From positions 207,253 through 271,252 of the forward strand of contig CAJNOP010000173.1 in the NCBI GenBank assembly GCA_905250075.1: a stretch of DNA of 64,000 nt, in the 5' to 3' direction. Position numbers and translations under genes: made by a program. The notes under the pieces are model-generated. The model did no database searches. It was not told where the DNA came from and saw only the letters and a list, made by a program, of their open reading frames with translations. Positions 24,795-34,615 of this stretch are shown piece after piece (within the stretch, counting starts at the first letter, position 1; the number at the start of each line of letters is the position of its first letter). The DNA comes from Rotaria sp. Silwood1. Taxonomy: Eukaryota > Rotifera > Eurotatoria > Philodinida > Philodinidae.

Positions 24795-25628
24795 CACACG
24801 GCATCGATATTAACAAATGGAAAAGTGTTAGTTTTTGGTGTATATGGTTCTGATATTCCTTTGGCTAGTGCAGAATTGTATGATTCATCAACAGGACTTT
24901 GGAGCAGGACTGACAACATGAGTACTGGGCGATATCTTCACACAGCATCAATACTCAACAACGGAAAAGTTCTAGTTGCTGGTGGAATTGACTCTAGTAG
25001 CGATCAAAATACTGCAGAACTGTACGATCTATCAACAGAAATTTGAACCAAGACGGGCAACGTGAGCAGTGGAAGATACTATCACACAGCATCGCTACTA
25101 ACCAATGGAAAAGTTTTAGTTGTTGGTGAATCTGGAACAGCTGGCTTTTTGAATACTTCAGAACTGTACAATCCATCAACAGGACTTTGGACAATGACTG
25201 GCAACATGGTATATTCAAGATACACGCATGCGGTAACGACACTTAACAATGGAAAAGTCTTAGTTACTGATGGGTATGACATTATTGGCATTTTGGATAG
25301 TGCAGAACTGTACGATCCATCAACAGAACTTTGGACACTGAGTGCGGGTAACATGAATAGGGGAAGATACTATCACACAGCAATCCTACTAATCAATGGA
25401 AAAGTTTTAGTCGCTGGTGGGTATGGTAATGGATATGGAATTAGTGCTTTTTTGAATAGTGCAGAATTCTACGACTCATCAACAGGACTTTGGACAATAA
25501 CTGGCAGCTTGAGTATTGGACGAGATTTACATACAGCATCGATACTAACCAATGGAAAAGTCTTTGCTACTGGTGGAACTTTCTATGGTACTAGTGGCTA
25601 TTTGAACAGTTCAAAACTATACGCGTGA
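24795..25628 (+). pseudogene. Kelch-repeat gene fragment with one nonsense codon
   Basis: A single reading frame runs from 24795 to the stop at 25626-25628, broken only by TGA at 25044-25046, where the other repeats have Trp (GLWSRT, GLWTMT, ELWTLS, GLWTIT). It encodes about five and a half Kelch repeats of roughly 48 residues: xGRYxHTASxLxNGKVLVxGGx, LxSAELYDxSTGLWT. Such repeats make beta-propellers, here of the galactose-oxidase/bacterial Kelch type. The 5' end is missing: upstream of HTASILTNGK no repeat can be read, and no start codon or signal peptide is present. It is most likely a 5'-truncated pseudogene. Recoding or a sequencing error at the TGA is possible but would not explain the missing start. 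Confidence 0.75.
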
Positions 25629-26029
25629 TCATCTTGAGGCTGGAATACTACTCGCTGGACTGAAACTTGAACCTTTCATTCGTTTTCCTACTACTTACTC
25701 TTGAACTGTCTGAAAACACTGTTACAATGACATGAAACTTTTGCGTATTTACTATTAATGGCGTAACCACGAGGGGGGTTGGATAGGCTGAGCTTCCTTC
25801 AGAACTATTTGTACCCTCTCGTCCTCAAAAAATTTTTGGTTCTCATGAAAAACAGAATTGTTTCTCATTTTCAGATGTGTTAGTTCATCCTGTTCAATAT
25901 TCGATAGTTTTCTTCGATCAAAGGCGAAAGCGAGATTAATTTTTCAAAACAATGAAGGAATCGATGAACTTTTCTGACGAAAAAATTATTTATCCACTTC
26001 TGACTGCGGGAAGTTTTCGACCTAGTCAT
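25629..26029. other. No gene recognised
   Basis: A short GTAACCACGAGGGGGGTTGG stretch near 25760 looks like the end of a repeat, but no partner was found. Otherwise nothing. Confidence 0.35.
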
Positions 26030-26610
26030 AGTACACACTAAATAAAAATGTGCCGTATTTATATGTCGTGAATTATTGTGTCGCACACTCCAGCAGAAAA
26101 ATGTGTCGTGCTTAGAATGTGTCGTATACGAATTTCTCGCGTTCTGTCTGTTGACTATTCGTTCACCGTTTTATTATGCACACATGGTCATATATAAACA
26201 ACGTGGTTTAACATAGAAAAAAAAATTTCAAATTATTTTTATTTTCTAGATTATTTCTCGATTATTTTTTTTATCGAGAAAATGCCAATCTCGATCTATG
26301 ATCGTGAGAGGACTACTCTAAAGCAGTCTGATACAAATCAGATCAACTCGAGATTGGACAGATCCCAGGATCCAACCAGCTTGAATTTTCAGATTAGGAA
26401 TCATTAAATGGAATTAAATTGAAAAAAAAACATCGAAATATGATTTTCCAAAAGGACCAATAGAAAATGTGTCGCATGTGTCGTACGAAATGTGTCGTGG
26501 TCCTGCTGGAGAAAATGTGTCGCAGTGAGCTCCTTGTGTCGCACTCTAATGTGTCGTACAATGTGTCGCAAAACACGACACTTGCGACACATTTTAAATT
26601 AGTGTGTAGT
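26030..26610. mobile_element. Non-autonomous DNA element with TGTGTCG subterminal motifs
   Basis: The left terminus AGTACACACTAAATAAAAAT and the reverse complement of the right terminus ACTACACACTAATTTAAAAT begin inverted repeats of about 26 bp with four mismatches (26030-26055; 26585-26610). Inside, TGTGTCGY occurs repeatedly: about four times in the left 90 bp, and eight or more times in the right 150 bp in both orientations. The inverted pair CTCCAGCAG/CTGCTGGAG is also present. There is no transposase, and no clear target duplication could be picked. Clustered subterminal motifs of this kind are typical transposase binding sites in hAT- or CACTA-like elements. Confidence 0.6.
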
Positions 26611-26917
26611 CCTAATACACTTTCATACGAAAGATATGAAAATTTTTTTGTTAGATTCAAATTATCGATCTTATCAAGAACGAGCTGTATTCAGTGAATC
26701 ATACTTGAACTTTCTTGCTACGGACCAAAACATGGGAATCATGCTCACTTTGCCGACAAAATTTGTCCATATCTTAGTCTACTAAATCTAGTAGCATCTA
26801 GATTGCACCACATGTAGATACATGAACTAGCACTTCGTGGACAAAGGAGAACACAAAATATACTCTTTCTGTTGGATATTGCAATCTTTTTTGGGCTCCA
26901 GGTTTAAGTGTGAAGAG

Positions 26918-26984
26918 GGTGCTGGTATAGTTGATGTGTGCCCAGGCCCAGGATATAAAGAAAAAAACCAACACCCACACCAGC
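26918..26984. repeat. Telomere-like inverted block, eroded G arm
   Basis: GGTGCTGGTATAGTTGATGT, then ACCAACACCCACACCAGC. The outermost GCTGGT/ACCAGC pair is exact. The G arm has lost several G residues. Confidence 0.6.
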
Positions 26985-27848
26985 TTGAAGTCATGATTAA
27001 ATTGTAGCTGGCCTCACGAGTAACAGACGAGTTTAATACTTGTTTTTAAATTTTAAAAAAGTCAGCGTTTCCTTTAGCGCTGTTTTGCCTCACGCGAGTT
27101 AGCTTTTGAACCCAACTTAGTAAGAAACTTCAAAAAAAAATCGTGACTTTGAAAGTCTTCTGAGGCAATGTTTTCAACAAACTACAATTTCTTCTGATTT
27201 CAAATATTCGTGGACGAAATGAATTGTCGGCCAAATACACCGAACCCAAGCATGATCGTCTATGTTACTAATGTATGAACGACGGTATTGAACAGGAGAT
27301 AGTGTTTTAGTAATTTGTTCATCCAAAAGGTTCTGGTAAATTGCCTCATACAGACTACTACAAAATCCTGCTCCATTGGTATGGATCTCGTGCTAAAAAA
27401 AATTAATTTCGAATTGTCTTTCTGAAAATTTATTTGCTGAGAAATATAAGGCCCATAGAACCGATTTTTAAGGCTAGTTTGCGCACCAAAAGCATGTCAT
27501 ATCAAAAATAGACTTTCTTATTAAACGACTGGTGACAGCCAAAAATCAAGATTTTGTTGCAGTGAACTTTTACAGCCATTGACACTGAGTCTCTACGTTT
27601 TCGTTTTCATCTGAACTATTGTCGATTGCGAAACAAACCACTAATCTGATCATGTCATTTAAAATTGGCTTCATATCAGTAAAATTAGATAAAGTGCTTT
27701 CGAAACTATTTCTCTTGAAAGCAGGTATTTTTCGCTTGGAAAGAGCATTTAGACCATGCACTAACAGATCCCACGTAATGGGTTGTAAAAATCTTTAATC
27801 CTATCGTAACGAACAAAGGAGAAGACTCCAGTACGCATTGAGATCTTG

Positions 27849-27936
27849 TGGGTGTAGATGTGAAGTGTGGGTTGTGGAGAACAAGAAGATCAACATCCGC
27901 ACCCCACCCACACGTCTCTCACCGACAGCCACACCC
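27849..27936. repeat. Telomere-like inverted block interrupted by an insertion
   Basis: G arm GTGGGTGTAGATGTGAAGTG with GTGGGTTGTGG, then C arm CCGCACCCCACCCACACG and CCACACCC. The C arm is continued at 30822-30863 (CCACACCCCACTCACGCC and on), on the other side of the inserted element at 27937-30821. Before the insertion it was one larger block. Confidence 0.7.
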
Positions 27937-28171
27937 AAGGGGGAAACAGCTGATTATTGATTAGGGTTGATTAGGAGTGATTAGGGAGATGATGACTCAT
28001 GTGAAACAATGCCTCAAAAATCACAAAAAGTCCGATTTTTAGTCGATTTTAATCATACTATTTTAATCGTTAATTTCAAGAGGGAAACAGCTGATTATTG
28101 ATTAGGGTTGATTACACTTGATTAGGGATGATTAGGGAATTGATTACCCATGTAAAAAATGCCCAAAAAAA

Positions 28172-28430
28172 ACAAAAAATCCGATTTTTAATCGATTCTA
28201 ATCATACGATTTTAATTGTTAATTTATACAGAAATAATCATTAAAAAATGATTACTTAATCGATTATTTCTTTACTTCTGATTATAATCGATTATTTACT
28301 TAGTTTCAAATCGATTATAATCAGAAGTAAAGAAATAATCGGTTAAGTAATCATTTTTTAATGATTATTTCTGTAAATTAACGATTAAAATCGTATGATT
28401 AAAATTTATCAAAAATCGAATTTTTTGTGA
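28172..28430. repeat. Long hairpin (arms about 120 bp)
   Basis: The left arm runs from about 28172 (ACAAAAAATCCGATTTTTAA) to 28292. The right arm runs from about 28308 to 28430 (ending TCGAATTTTTTGTG). They are reverse complements with few differences and a spacer of about 15 bp. Both are built of AT-rich, ATCGATT-containing sequence. This is the fold-back core of the element at 27937-30821. Confidence 0.8.
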
Positions 28431-28724
28431 ATTTTTAGGAAAATTTTTTTTGCATGTGATAGCTTTCCTCCATGATTTGAGGTACCTGTAGCTCTTTACC
28501 TGCTTGGCACACGTATAAGGGAGTTAGTTTCGGTAAGTTTAAACCATGCGGCGCCATTGAAAACCGTTGTGTACACTAGAGCTTCTAACAAGCTTGCCTT
28601 AAGTCTTTTCTAACTTTTTTCCGCGTTCTCCATGTTTGCAGAAGGAGAAGAAGAAAGAACGGCCGTGAAGAAACTAATGTATTTCATATATGAAGACAAA
28701 TTGTATACAAAAGAGAAAATAATT

Positions 28725-30467
28725 CCCAGGTCAAAAAGTCTGACGTAAGATCAGACCAGATCCGACAAGATCTTACGCATACAAGATTTTTCGTAGGATC
28801 TTGATGAAAAATCGTACAAGTATACCTGCGTTACTTATCTGCAAGATTTCATCAGATTTTGAATGAAAGTCGTCCAGTTGGAAAAATCAGATGGCAAGAT
28901 CTTATAAGAATCGTACGTCTGATCATATCTGATCTAATAAGATCAGAAGAAATCGTACGAAAAATCGCCGTCTCTGATTTCTTACACTATGTCGTACGAA
29001 AAGATTCTTGCAAGATTCTGTTATGTAGTGAAATGTTACTGTAATATTTCATTTAAACTAATATATCCTTAAAATATCACTAAAAGTTTATAGTGAAAAT
29101 AAAGTGAACGTAAGATCTTGAAAGAAAATGTGGTATGATCTGATGCAAGATTGCAGAGACGACGATATTTTATCAGGTTCTTGTAAGATTTCGTCCAGAT
29201 TACAAGATCTTTATAAGATCGGGTACGATCTGACGTCAGCTTTTTCAACCTGGATCTCTAGCAAAAATCTTGCATGATCTGAGAGTTAAGAATCATACAA
29301 GAGCCAACTCACTGATTCATGTCGGTTCTTATCAGATCAAATAAGATTCATGAACAAAGAAACATAGTAGACGATAACGCCGATCTTATCTGACCTGGTC
29401 TGATCCTGTATGATCTGGCATGTTGTTTTTTATGAGGAAACTCAAACGCAAATTAGTCTAGTCATGAACGAATACAGATATAATAGAAAAGTTTCTTCAA
29501 AGGACTAATCTTTGCAAATATTAGAATTAGTAAAATGCTTTTCAGCTACACGTACTTGTTTTTCTACGGAGCTTCATCGAAGACAAAAAACATCTAACGA
29601 GTTGCAATAGAACTAAGGACGTTTTTCTCGAAACTCGATTAGTACTACAAAAATCGAATATAATCAATATTTCTATGTCTTTAATACAGAAGTCAAATTA
29701 TAATTTTGACATATTTCCATCTCTATAAATTCAAATAGCCAGAGAATGAATACACTTAAAACCACAGTTATACAAATATTTGACCGATTATATATTCAAG
29801 TACAACTACTCCAAAAGTCAACAAAATAAATAAACTTCTATACTAAAGTTACAGAAATTTTCAGCTACCTATGCCATCAAGTCTACCCCGCTCGATAGTC
29901 AAACCGACAAAAATACTATGATATACACATATAACTATATTAGTGTAGAAATTTACTTATTTTTTTGTTTTAAGTATCTCAGAAGGTAGACTTCGAAATA
30001 TCGATGAGTGAATATTTCTACATTTTTAGTATAGACGTTTATTCACTGTTTTGCCTATCTCAGTAGATAGACTTCAAAGTATGGCTATGTGAATATTTCT
30101 ATATTTTTAGTATAGAAGATTTTTCCTTTGTTTTGACTATCTCACGAGATAGACTTCGAGCAATAAATAGGTGAAGATTTCTATATCTTAATTTTAATAA
30201 AGACACCTCCGTATACAACTAGTTTAATGCAAAAATGCGACAAAATACGAACTAATCGTACTATAAGAACGTGTTTGATCATATATGATCATGTTGTTGG
30301 ATCTTATACGTAACTTATAGTCATTCTTGATGTAAGATTGCATGAACCGCGTTTTTTCGTACAGTTTTGCGTATGATCTTCTCTGATCATATCTGATCTT
30401 ACTCTAATATCTTATATGATCGGTCAAGAATGTATATGTATCTTAATATCTTATATATCGACCTGGG
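28725..30467. mobile_element. DNA element with CCCAGGTC ends and GATC-type subterminal motifs
   Basis: It begins CCCAGGTC and ends GACCTGGG, flanked on both sides by AATT (28721-28724; 30468-30471), which fits a 4-bp target duplication. The first ~700 bp and last ~180 bp are packed with variants of AAGATC/GATCTTA and TCGTACGA. The middle is AT-rich and contains a three-copy tandem repeat. No open frame of interest is present. It is nested in the fold-back element 27937-30821 and shares its termini with the element at 49535-51159. Confidence 0.7.
29941..30190. repeat. Three tandem copies of an 81-86 bp unit
   Basis: Copies start at 29941, 30027 and 30108, each opening with TAGTRTAGA. Each contains TATCTCA, then GATAGACTTC or GGTAGACTTC, and ends GTGAATATTTCTA or GTGAAGATTTCTA. 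The tandem lies within the element at 28725-30467. Confidence 0.75.
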
Positions 30468-30821
30468 AATTCATTTTTTTGATGTCTGAATAACTCTGGA
30501 CAATCGATCAGCAGATAAACTGCTATTATCTTTTGTTAGAAGGGAACAGGCAGTGGATTTGGGTAAGAACTTGTCCGTATCATTAATTTTGATCTTAAAA
30601 TATGATATCTCTTGGTCAACCGATACGATTTCTTTGATATTTAAAGCGTGGAAATTCGTTTTAATTATTTTCAGCTGTTTCTCGCCAATATCATCGTCGT
30701 CATGCTCTCCTTCCAATGGGAAAGAGCTGATTATTGATTAGGGTTGATTAAGGGAGATTAGGAGTGATTAGGAGTGATTAGGAGTGATTATCGGACTCCT
30801 AATCAGCTGTTTCCCCCTTGG

Positions 30822-31488
30822 CCACACCCCACTCACGCCACTCACATCCACATCCACACCCACAAAAGGTTTTATGTGCATTTCATTACTTTTTCGAAAT
30901 ATTAACGATAGGTTTGCTCCAATATCTAAAAAAGCGTGTACAGCCAATCATGCCCATGCCTGCTGTATTGATTCCATGACAGATGCTCTCGCGACAGTTG
31001 CTTCCGGGACACTTGATCCCCAGAGACAGTTGCTCCCGCGACAGTTTCTCTCCAGCGACAACTGCTCCTCGGGCACTCGCATTCGCGGCACGGGTACGGG
31101 TGTGAGTGGGGAAAGAAGTGATGGACATTTACAGCCACCGCATCTCTCACACCTATATCTATAGTTGCACCCACATTCACATCCGCACCCACACACTCCT
31201 ACCGACACTCACATTTGCATCAAAACCTACGCATATTCACTCTCGCATTCGTATCCACACCCGCCCACAGTCACACTCGCATTCGCATCCACATCCACCC
31301 CCAGTCACACTCGCATTCGCATCTCCCTCCCTGCAGTCATACTCGCACCAGCACCCGCAGTTACACCCACATCCACACCCATCCACGGTCACACTCACAC
31401 TCACACCCACACCTGCACTCACAATCACACTCGCACTCACACTAGTACTCACACTCATATCCATAACTCTGTCGCGGAAGCATCTGTC
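30822..31488. repeat. Large telomere-like C-rich block with inverted GACAGATGC borders
   Basis: 30822-30863 is the C-rich continuation of the block at 27849-27936. Further right, a G arm at 31091-31112 (CGGGTACGGGTGTGAGTGGG) is followed by about 320 bp of C-rich repeats (CACTCGCATTCGCATCCACA, CACCCACA). GACAGATGCTCTCGCGACAG at 30978-30997 is inverted at 31469-31488 (CTGTCGCGGAAGCATCTGTC). Between 30990 and 31080 GACAGTTGCTCCCG-like units repeat. The long His/Thr/Pro-rich and Cys/Gly-rich open frames in all six frames here come from the repeat and are not genes. Confidence 0.65.
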
Positions 31489-32081
31489 TGGGGAGCAACA
31501 GTCGTGTTACCTACTGTATTATAATCCAGGAATCTGTTACCGGATTGTTGACTACATGTTTTTTAAATGCTTTTTTGATTGCACAATTCAATGTTTGTTT
31601 TCAATCTATATCATTATCTAAGTACAGATTGAATATTTTGAGGACCAAAGCATTATAAAATGAAAGTTCTTCCTTTGCACAATATTTTGAGTAGTCTTTA
31701 CCTGAACGTAGAAGATCTAAAGCCTGAAATTTCTTTACTTTGTATTAGGTCTGGAGCTTTTATCGATCTCTTCAAAGATCCAGCTTAGAGGCGGTTGATT
31801 ACTCTCGAGTCTTCTTCATAATTATTAGATCTCACTGTTATATTCTTCTAATAGGATATAATTAGGGTCAGCCCCAGTGTGGATTATTCCGCGGGCAAGA
31901 TGGCTTGTTTCTCGAAGCTAATCTGCCATGTCACTAATGACAGAGACTCAACTAACTTTTTTATTACGATAGAAAAAGCAAATATGAGCAACAACATTGA
32001 TGATTACAACATAAAAATCTATACATTGAGTCATGCATCCTGACAGACAGTCTTGAATACTAGTAAGTCAAACAATAGAAG
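31489..32081. other. Intergenic, no gene recognised
   Basis: Nothing identifiable. This is the 3' flank of the gene at 32082-33365. Confidence 0.4.
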
Positions 32082-33365
32082 TCATTCTACTGGTATGACA
32101 CGCAATCGGTTTCTTATTTTTGCAATCATTGCAACAAAATAAGGGACGAAAAACCGCAATCCACCAGACAAAGCACTGAATATACTCAAAAAGATTGTTA
32201 AAATTTCTAGAGCATCAAATCGATAATGATATGTATAGGTGCATTGTTTTGGTGTACAAGCGGCGAAGAACATCTCGTAGGATGTGTCGTTAATCCACGT
32301 TTCAATAAACATATTGTAAGCTAATGTCTCAATCGTATCATCAACAGCAAAGCGTGTCGATGCCGGATTCAACCTTACAGGAATACCGAACAAAGCGGCC
32401 CATTCTTCCATCGTCATTTCTGTGCTAAGATTCATTACATTCCGAATTTCATCAATGCATGATAAAGAATAGAAACAGGATAGTGAAGAGCGCAAAATTG
32501 TTTCAAGTATAAAACAGCTACGCACCAAACCCGTAAATGAATAGTATGGTGTAGTGTTGTAAAAAAGTTGTGCTGATACTGCGCAAGATCGTTCTGTACT
32601 GCAAGAGCAAGTCGTGTTCTGGTCGGTTGTTTCAAAACTGACAGGCACATTAAAAAATGAAGCATCCTCGCCTATGCTATTGTCAGCCATGACTACTTTC
32701 CAATTAGAAGAAAAGAAGCTTAATAATGCATTACTTTGTATTATTGTGCGAATTAGATCTAATGTTCGAACAAATGCGACTGAAGTGGATGTTTTGAGTC
32801 GATTGAGAGTCGCATCGATTTCGTTTTTAAACTGTATTCGTGGTATTACTTGATACACTATCATATTTGATGCAATAAATGTTTCAATCGTATGAGCCAC
32901 ACTGCGTTGTGCAGTCTGACAGAGTTCTTTGAGACCATCGGTAAAGTACCGCTTCCATGAGTTGAAGTCTATTGGATCTTCCAAAGTTAATCCTGTTAGG
33001 ATATCTAGAGTGACTCCGAGATCAATTGAAATTATTTCAGTTTCGCATGCTTGGTGAAAAGCGCCAATTTCAAGTCGATTAACAAATGTACCGTAAGGAA
33101 TCGATATCTGCGTACATGGACAATCTATGTCATTTGAATTCAGATCGAGTAAATGCTCATAATCTGCAATCGTTGGGTACAAATATGTTTTGGTTAAGAC
33201 GCGACCCGTAATCGATGAATAAAATAGAATGATACTGAGTGAACCGATGAGCAAGACGAGATATACTCGAGTGATTAACCGCTGCTGACGAATACTAGCA
33301 GTATCAGCCGTGTTGGATTCGAAAAGATTCAAGGTTTGAATTGATTGAATTATTTTTACCAGCAT
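32082..33365 (-). CDS. Two-membrane-segment, cysteine-rich ectodomain protein, copy 1
   Basis: Single exon, 427 residues, no stop or frameshift. A short N-terminal tail has the family motif LNLFES and ends TRVYLVLLIGSLSIILFYSS, which is the first membrane segment (about residues 32-52). The ectodomain of roughly 320 residues has paired cysteines in a fixed order: CPCTQISIPYGTFV, FHQAC, CSCSTERSC, a C...LSC pair and CTPKQCTYTY. A second long hydrophobic stretch near residues 385-415 contains GGLRFFVP, and a short basic tail follows. The layout (both ends inside, large disulfide-rich loop outside) resembles channel subunits such as DEG/ENaC, but none of their signature motifs are present. The two tandem paralogues downstream share every listed motif. 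I do not recognise the family; a surface receptor or channel subunit is an inference. Confidence 0.85.
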   Translation of the reverse strand: MLVKIIQSIQTLNLFESNTADTASIRQQRLITRVYLVLLIGSLSIILFYSSITGRVLTKTYLYPTIADYEHLLDLNSNDIDCPCTQISIPYGTFVNRLEIGAFHQACETEIISIDLGVTLDILTGLTLEDPIDFNSWKRYFTDGLKELCQTAQRSVAHTIETFIASNMIVYQVIPRIQFKNEIDATLNRLKTSTSVAFVRTLDLIRTIIQSNALLSFFSSNWKVVMADNSIGEDASFFNVPVSFETTDQNTTCSCSTERSCAVSAQLFYNTTPYYSFTGLVRSCFILETILRSSLSCFYSLSCIDEIRNVMNLSTEMTMEEWAALFGIPVRLNPASTRFAVDDTIETLAYNMFIETWINDTSYEMFFAACTPKQCTYTYHYRFDALEILTIFLSIFSALSGGLRFFVPYFVAMIAKIRNRLRVIPVE

Positions 33366-34615
33366 ATTATGATCCTGTACACTCTCGGTAGGTGCTATTC
33401 AAAAATGAAAGGCATCTTTTTGAATAAGCTTACAAACCAAACCCAAGATTATAGCAGTCGGGAAAACTATAGGCAGTTTTGATTTTAATCATTCACGTCT
33501 TCACACTTTCGCTTTAGAATAATTTTCAAATTCCTTCAGTGGCGAAAGAGATCTGTTTAAAAATGATCATCGTGTCATAACAACTAGGGTGGCATTTTCA
33601 GTTTCATTTCTAAAAAGAAACGAAATTGTACAGTCAGGTGAATCATAAATTTCATAAGCTTTCTCCTCTATATTGTATATTTTGCCAAGCGACGTCCAAA
33701 GAGAGATGATTAATATGATCAGATTATACTCTTATTGTTTCAATATCCATTTCCATTGTTCTTTTCATTTCTAACTCTCCAAATTATGTTGTACTTTCAT
33801 TTATTCTGCTTGATTCGACATCTAAAACTTACTAGCAAATACTAGATTAGCAAACTAACTTCAAAGTATTAACCTTTTCTGAACTAAAAACCTGACTTTC
33901 ATAGAAGAAAACTAGTTTATACTAGGTTTTGACAAGTCAAAAGTGAGGCATCTAACGGGTAAACCCGTTTTATTTTACTTATCAAGATCGCCTCGACACT
34001 ATCATTTGAGTGATTGAAAATGAGGAGTAAAAGGAACCCAATGCCGAGCCTTTGACCTATTGGACAGACAGAAATCGAGCTCCAACATAGAATTTCGATG
34101 TTCGTCGGAAGCTGAAATCAACTGGTTGAAATGTCTATCGAACGGCTACTTAGATGCTGATTGAGAAGGTGGTTTTTCAAAGGATTTTAACAGAAATCGA
34201 TAAGTTCATCTCTTACTGTTTCAATTTCGAATAGATTGATAGCACATTTTACTTTCAAAAATGACATGACACAACCTTACGTGCATCACGATTTTCTCGT
34301 ATAATACTTTTCTTTTGATAATAAGAGCGATAGGATAGCTAGACTGAGCGTGTGGATATGAGTATGCGTGTGAGATATGGTTTCAAGTGTTAATGAAAGA
34401 CTGATATCGACACCTGTACTTACACGCACACGATGATTATTTTTATTTTCACTTTCGTAATTTTAATATCTTATTCCTTCTTTATTTTTCCTTTGTTTAC
34501 CTCGTATTGTGACGGTGTGTCACATTATAGTTCCAATCGAAAGTATTCTCGCAAACGTTTTTCAGACGACTTTGCTATCGGATTGAAAAATAAATTATTT
34601 AGTTACAGAAATGGA
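33366..34615. other. Intergenic between tandem paralogues
   Basis: Holds the telomere-like block 34346-34432. No exon is recognised; the open frame at 34433-34711 overlaps the neighbour gene in antisense and is a shadow. Confidence 0.4.
34346..34432. repeat. Telomere-like inverted block, eroded
   Basis: GAGCGTGTGGATATGAGTAT then GCGTGTGAG at the left, CACCTGTACTTACACGCACACG at the right. CGTGTGGA/CGTGTGAG-like units face their complements in G-then-C order. Confidence 0.55.

Larger units (their letters stand above)
26611..27936. other. Intergenic with two telomere-like blocks
   Basis: Apart from the blocks at 26918-26984 and 27849-27936, no exon or other element is recognised. Confidence 0.4.
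27937..30821. mobile_element. Composite fold-back element with AAGGGGGAAACAGCTG ends, carrying a nested insertion
   Basis: The left end AAGGGGGAAACAGCTGATTA (from 27937) is matched in reverse complement at the right end, TAATCAGCTGTTTCCCCCTT (30800-30819). The left end is repeated once internally, at 28079. The right end is paired with a near copy at 30716 (GGGAAAGAGCTGATTATTGA). Next to the ends the motif GATTAGGG/GATTAGGA recurs many times. CCACAC or CCACACCC flanks both sides (27929-27936; 30822-30829), a probable 6-8 bp target duplication, although the host block is itself repetitive. The element contains the hairpin at 28172-28430 and a second element at 28725-30467. Without that insert it would be about 1.1 kb. 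No transposase was found. A minus-strand frame at 30471-30716 (81 residues, acidic start MEGEHDDDDIGE) may be captured coding sequence. Confidence 0.6.

Noticed and set aside
31106-31621. Several overlapping His/Thr/Pro-rich open frames on plus and Cys/Gly-rich ones on minus
   Set aside because: All arise from the C-rich tandem repeat, occur in every frame and have no splice or domain support.
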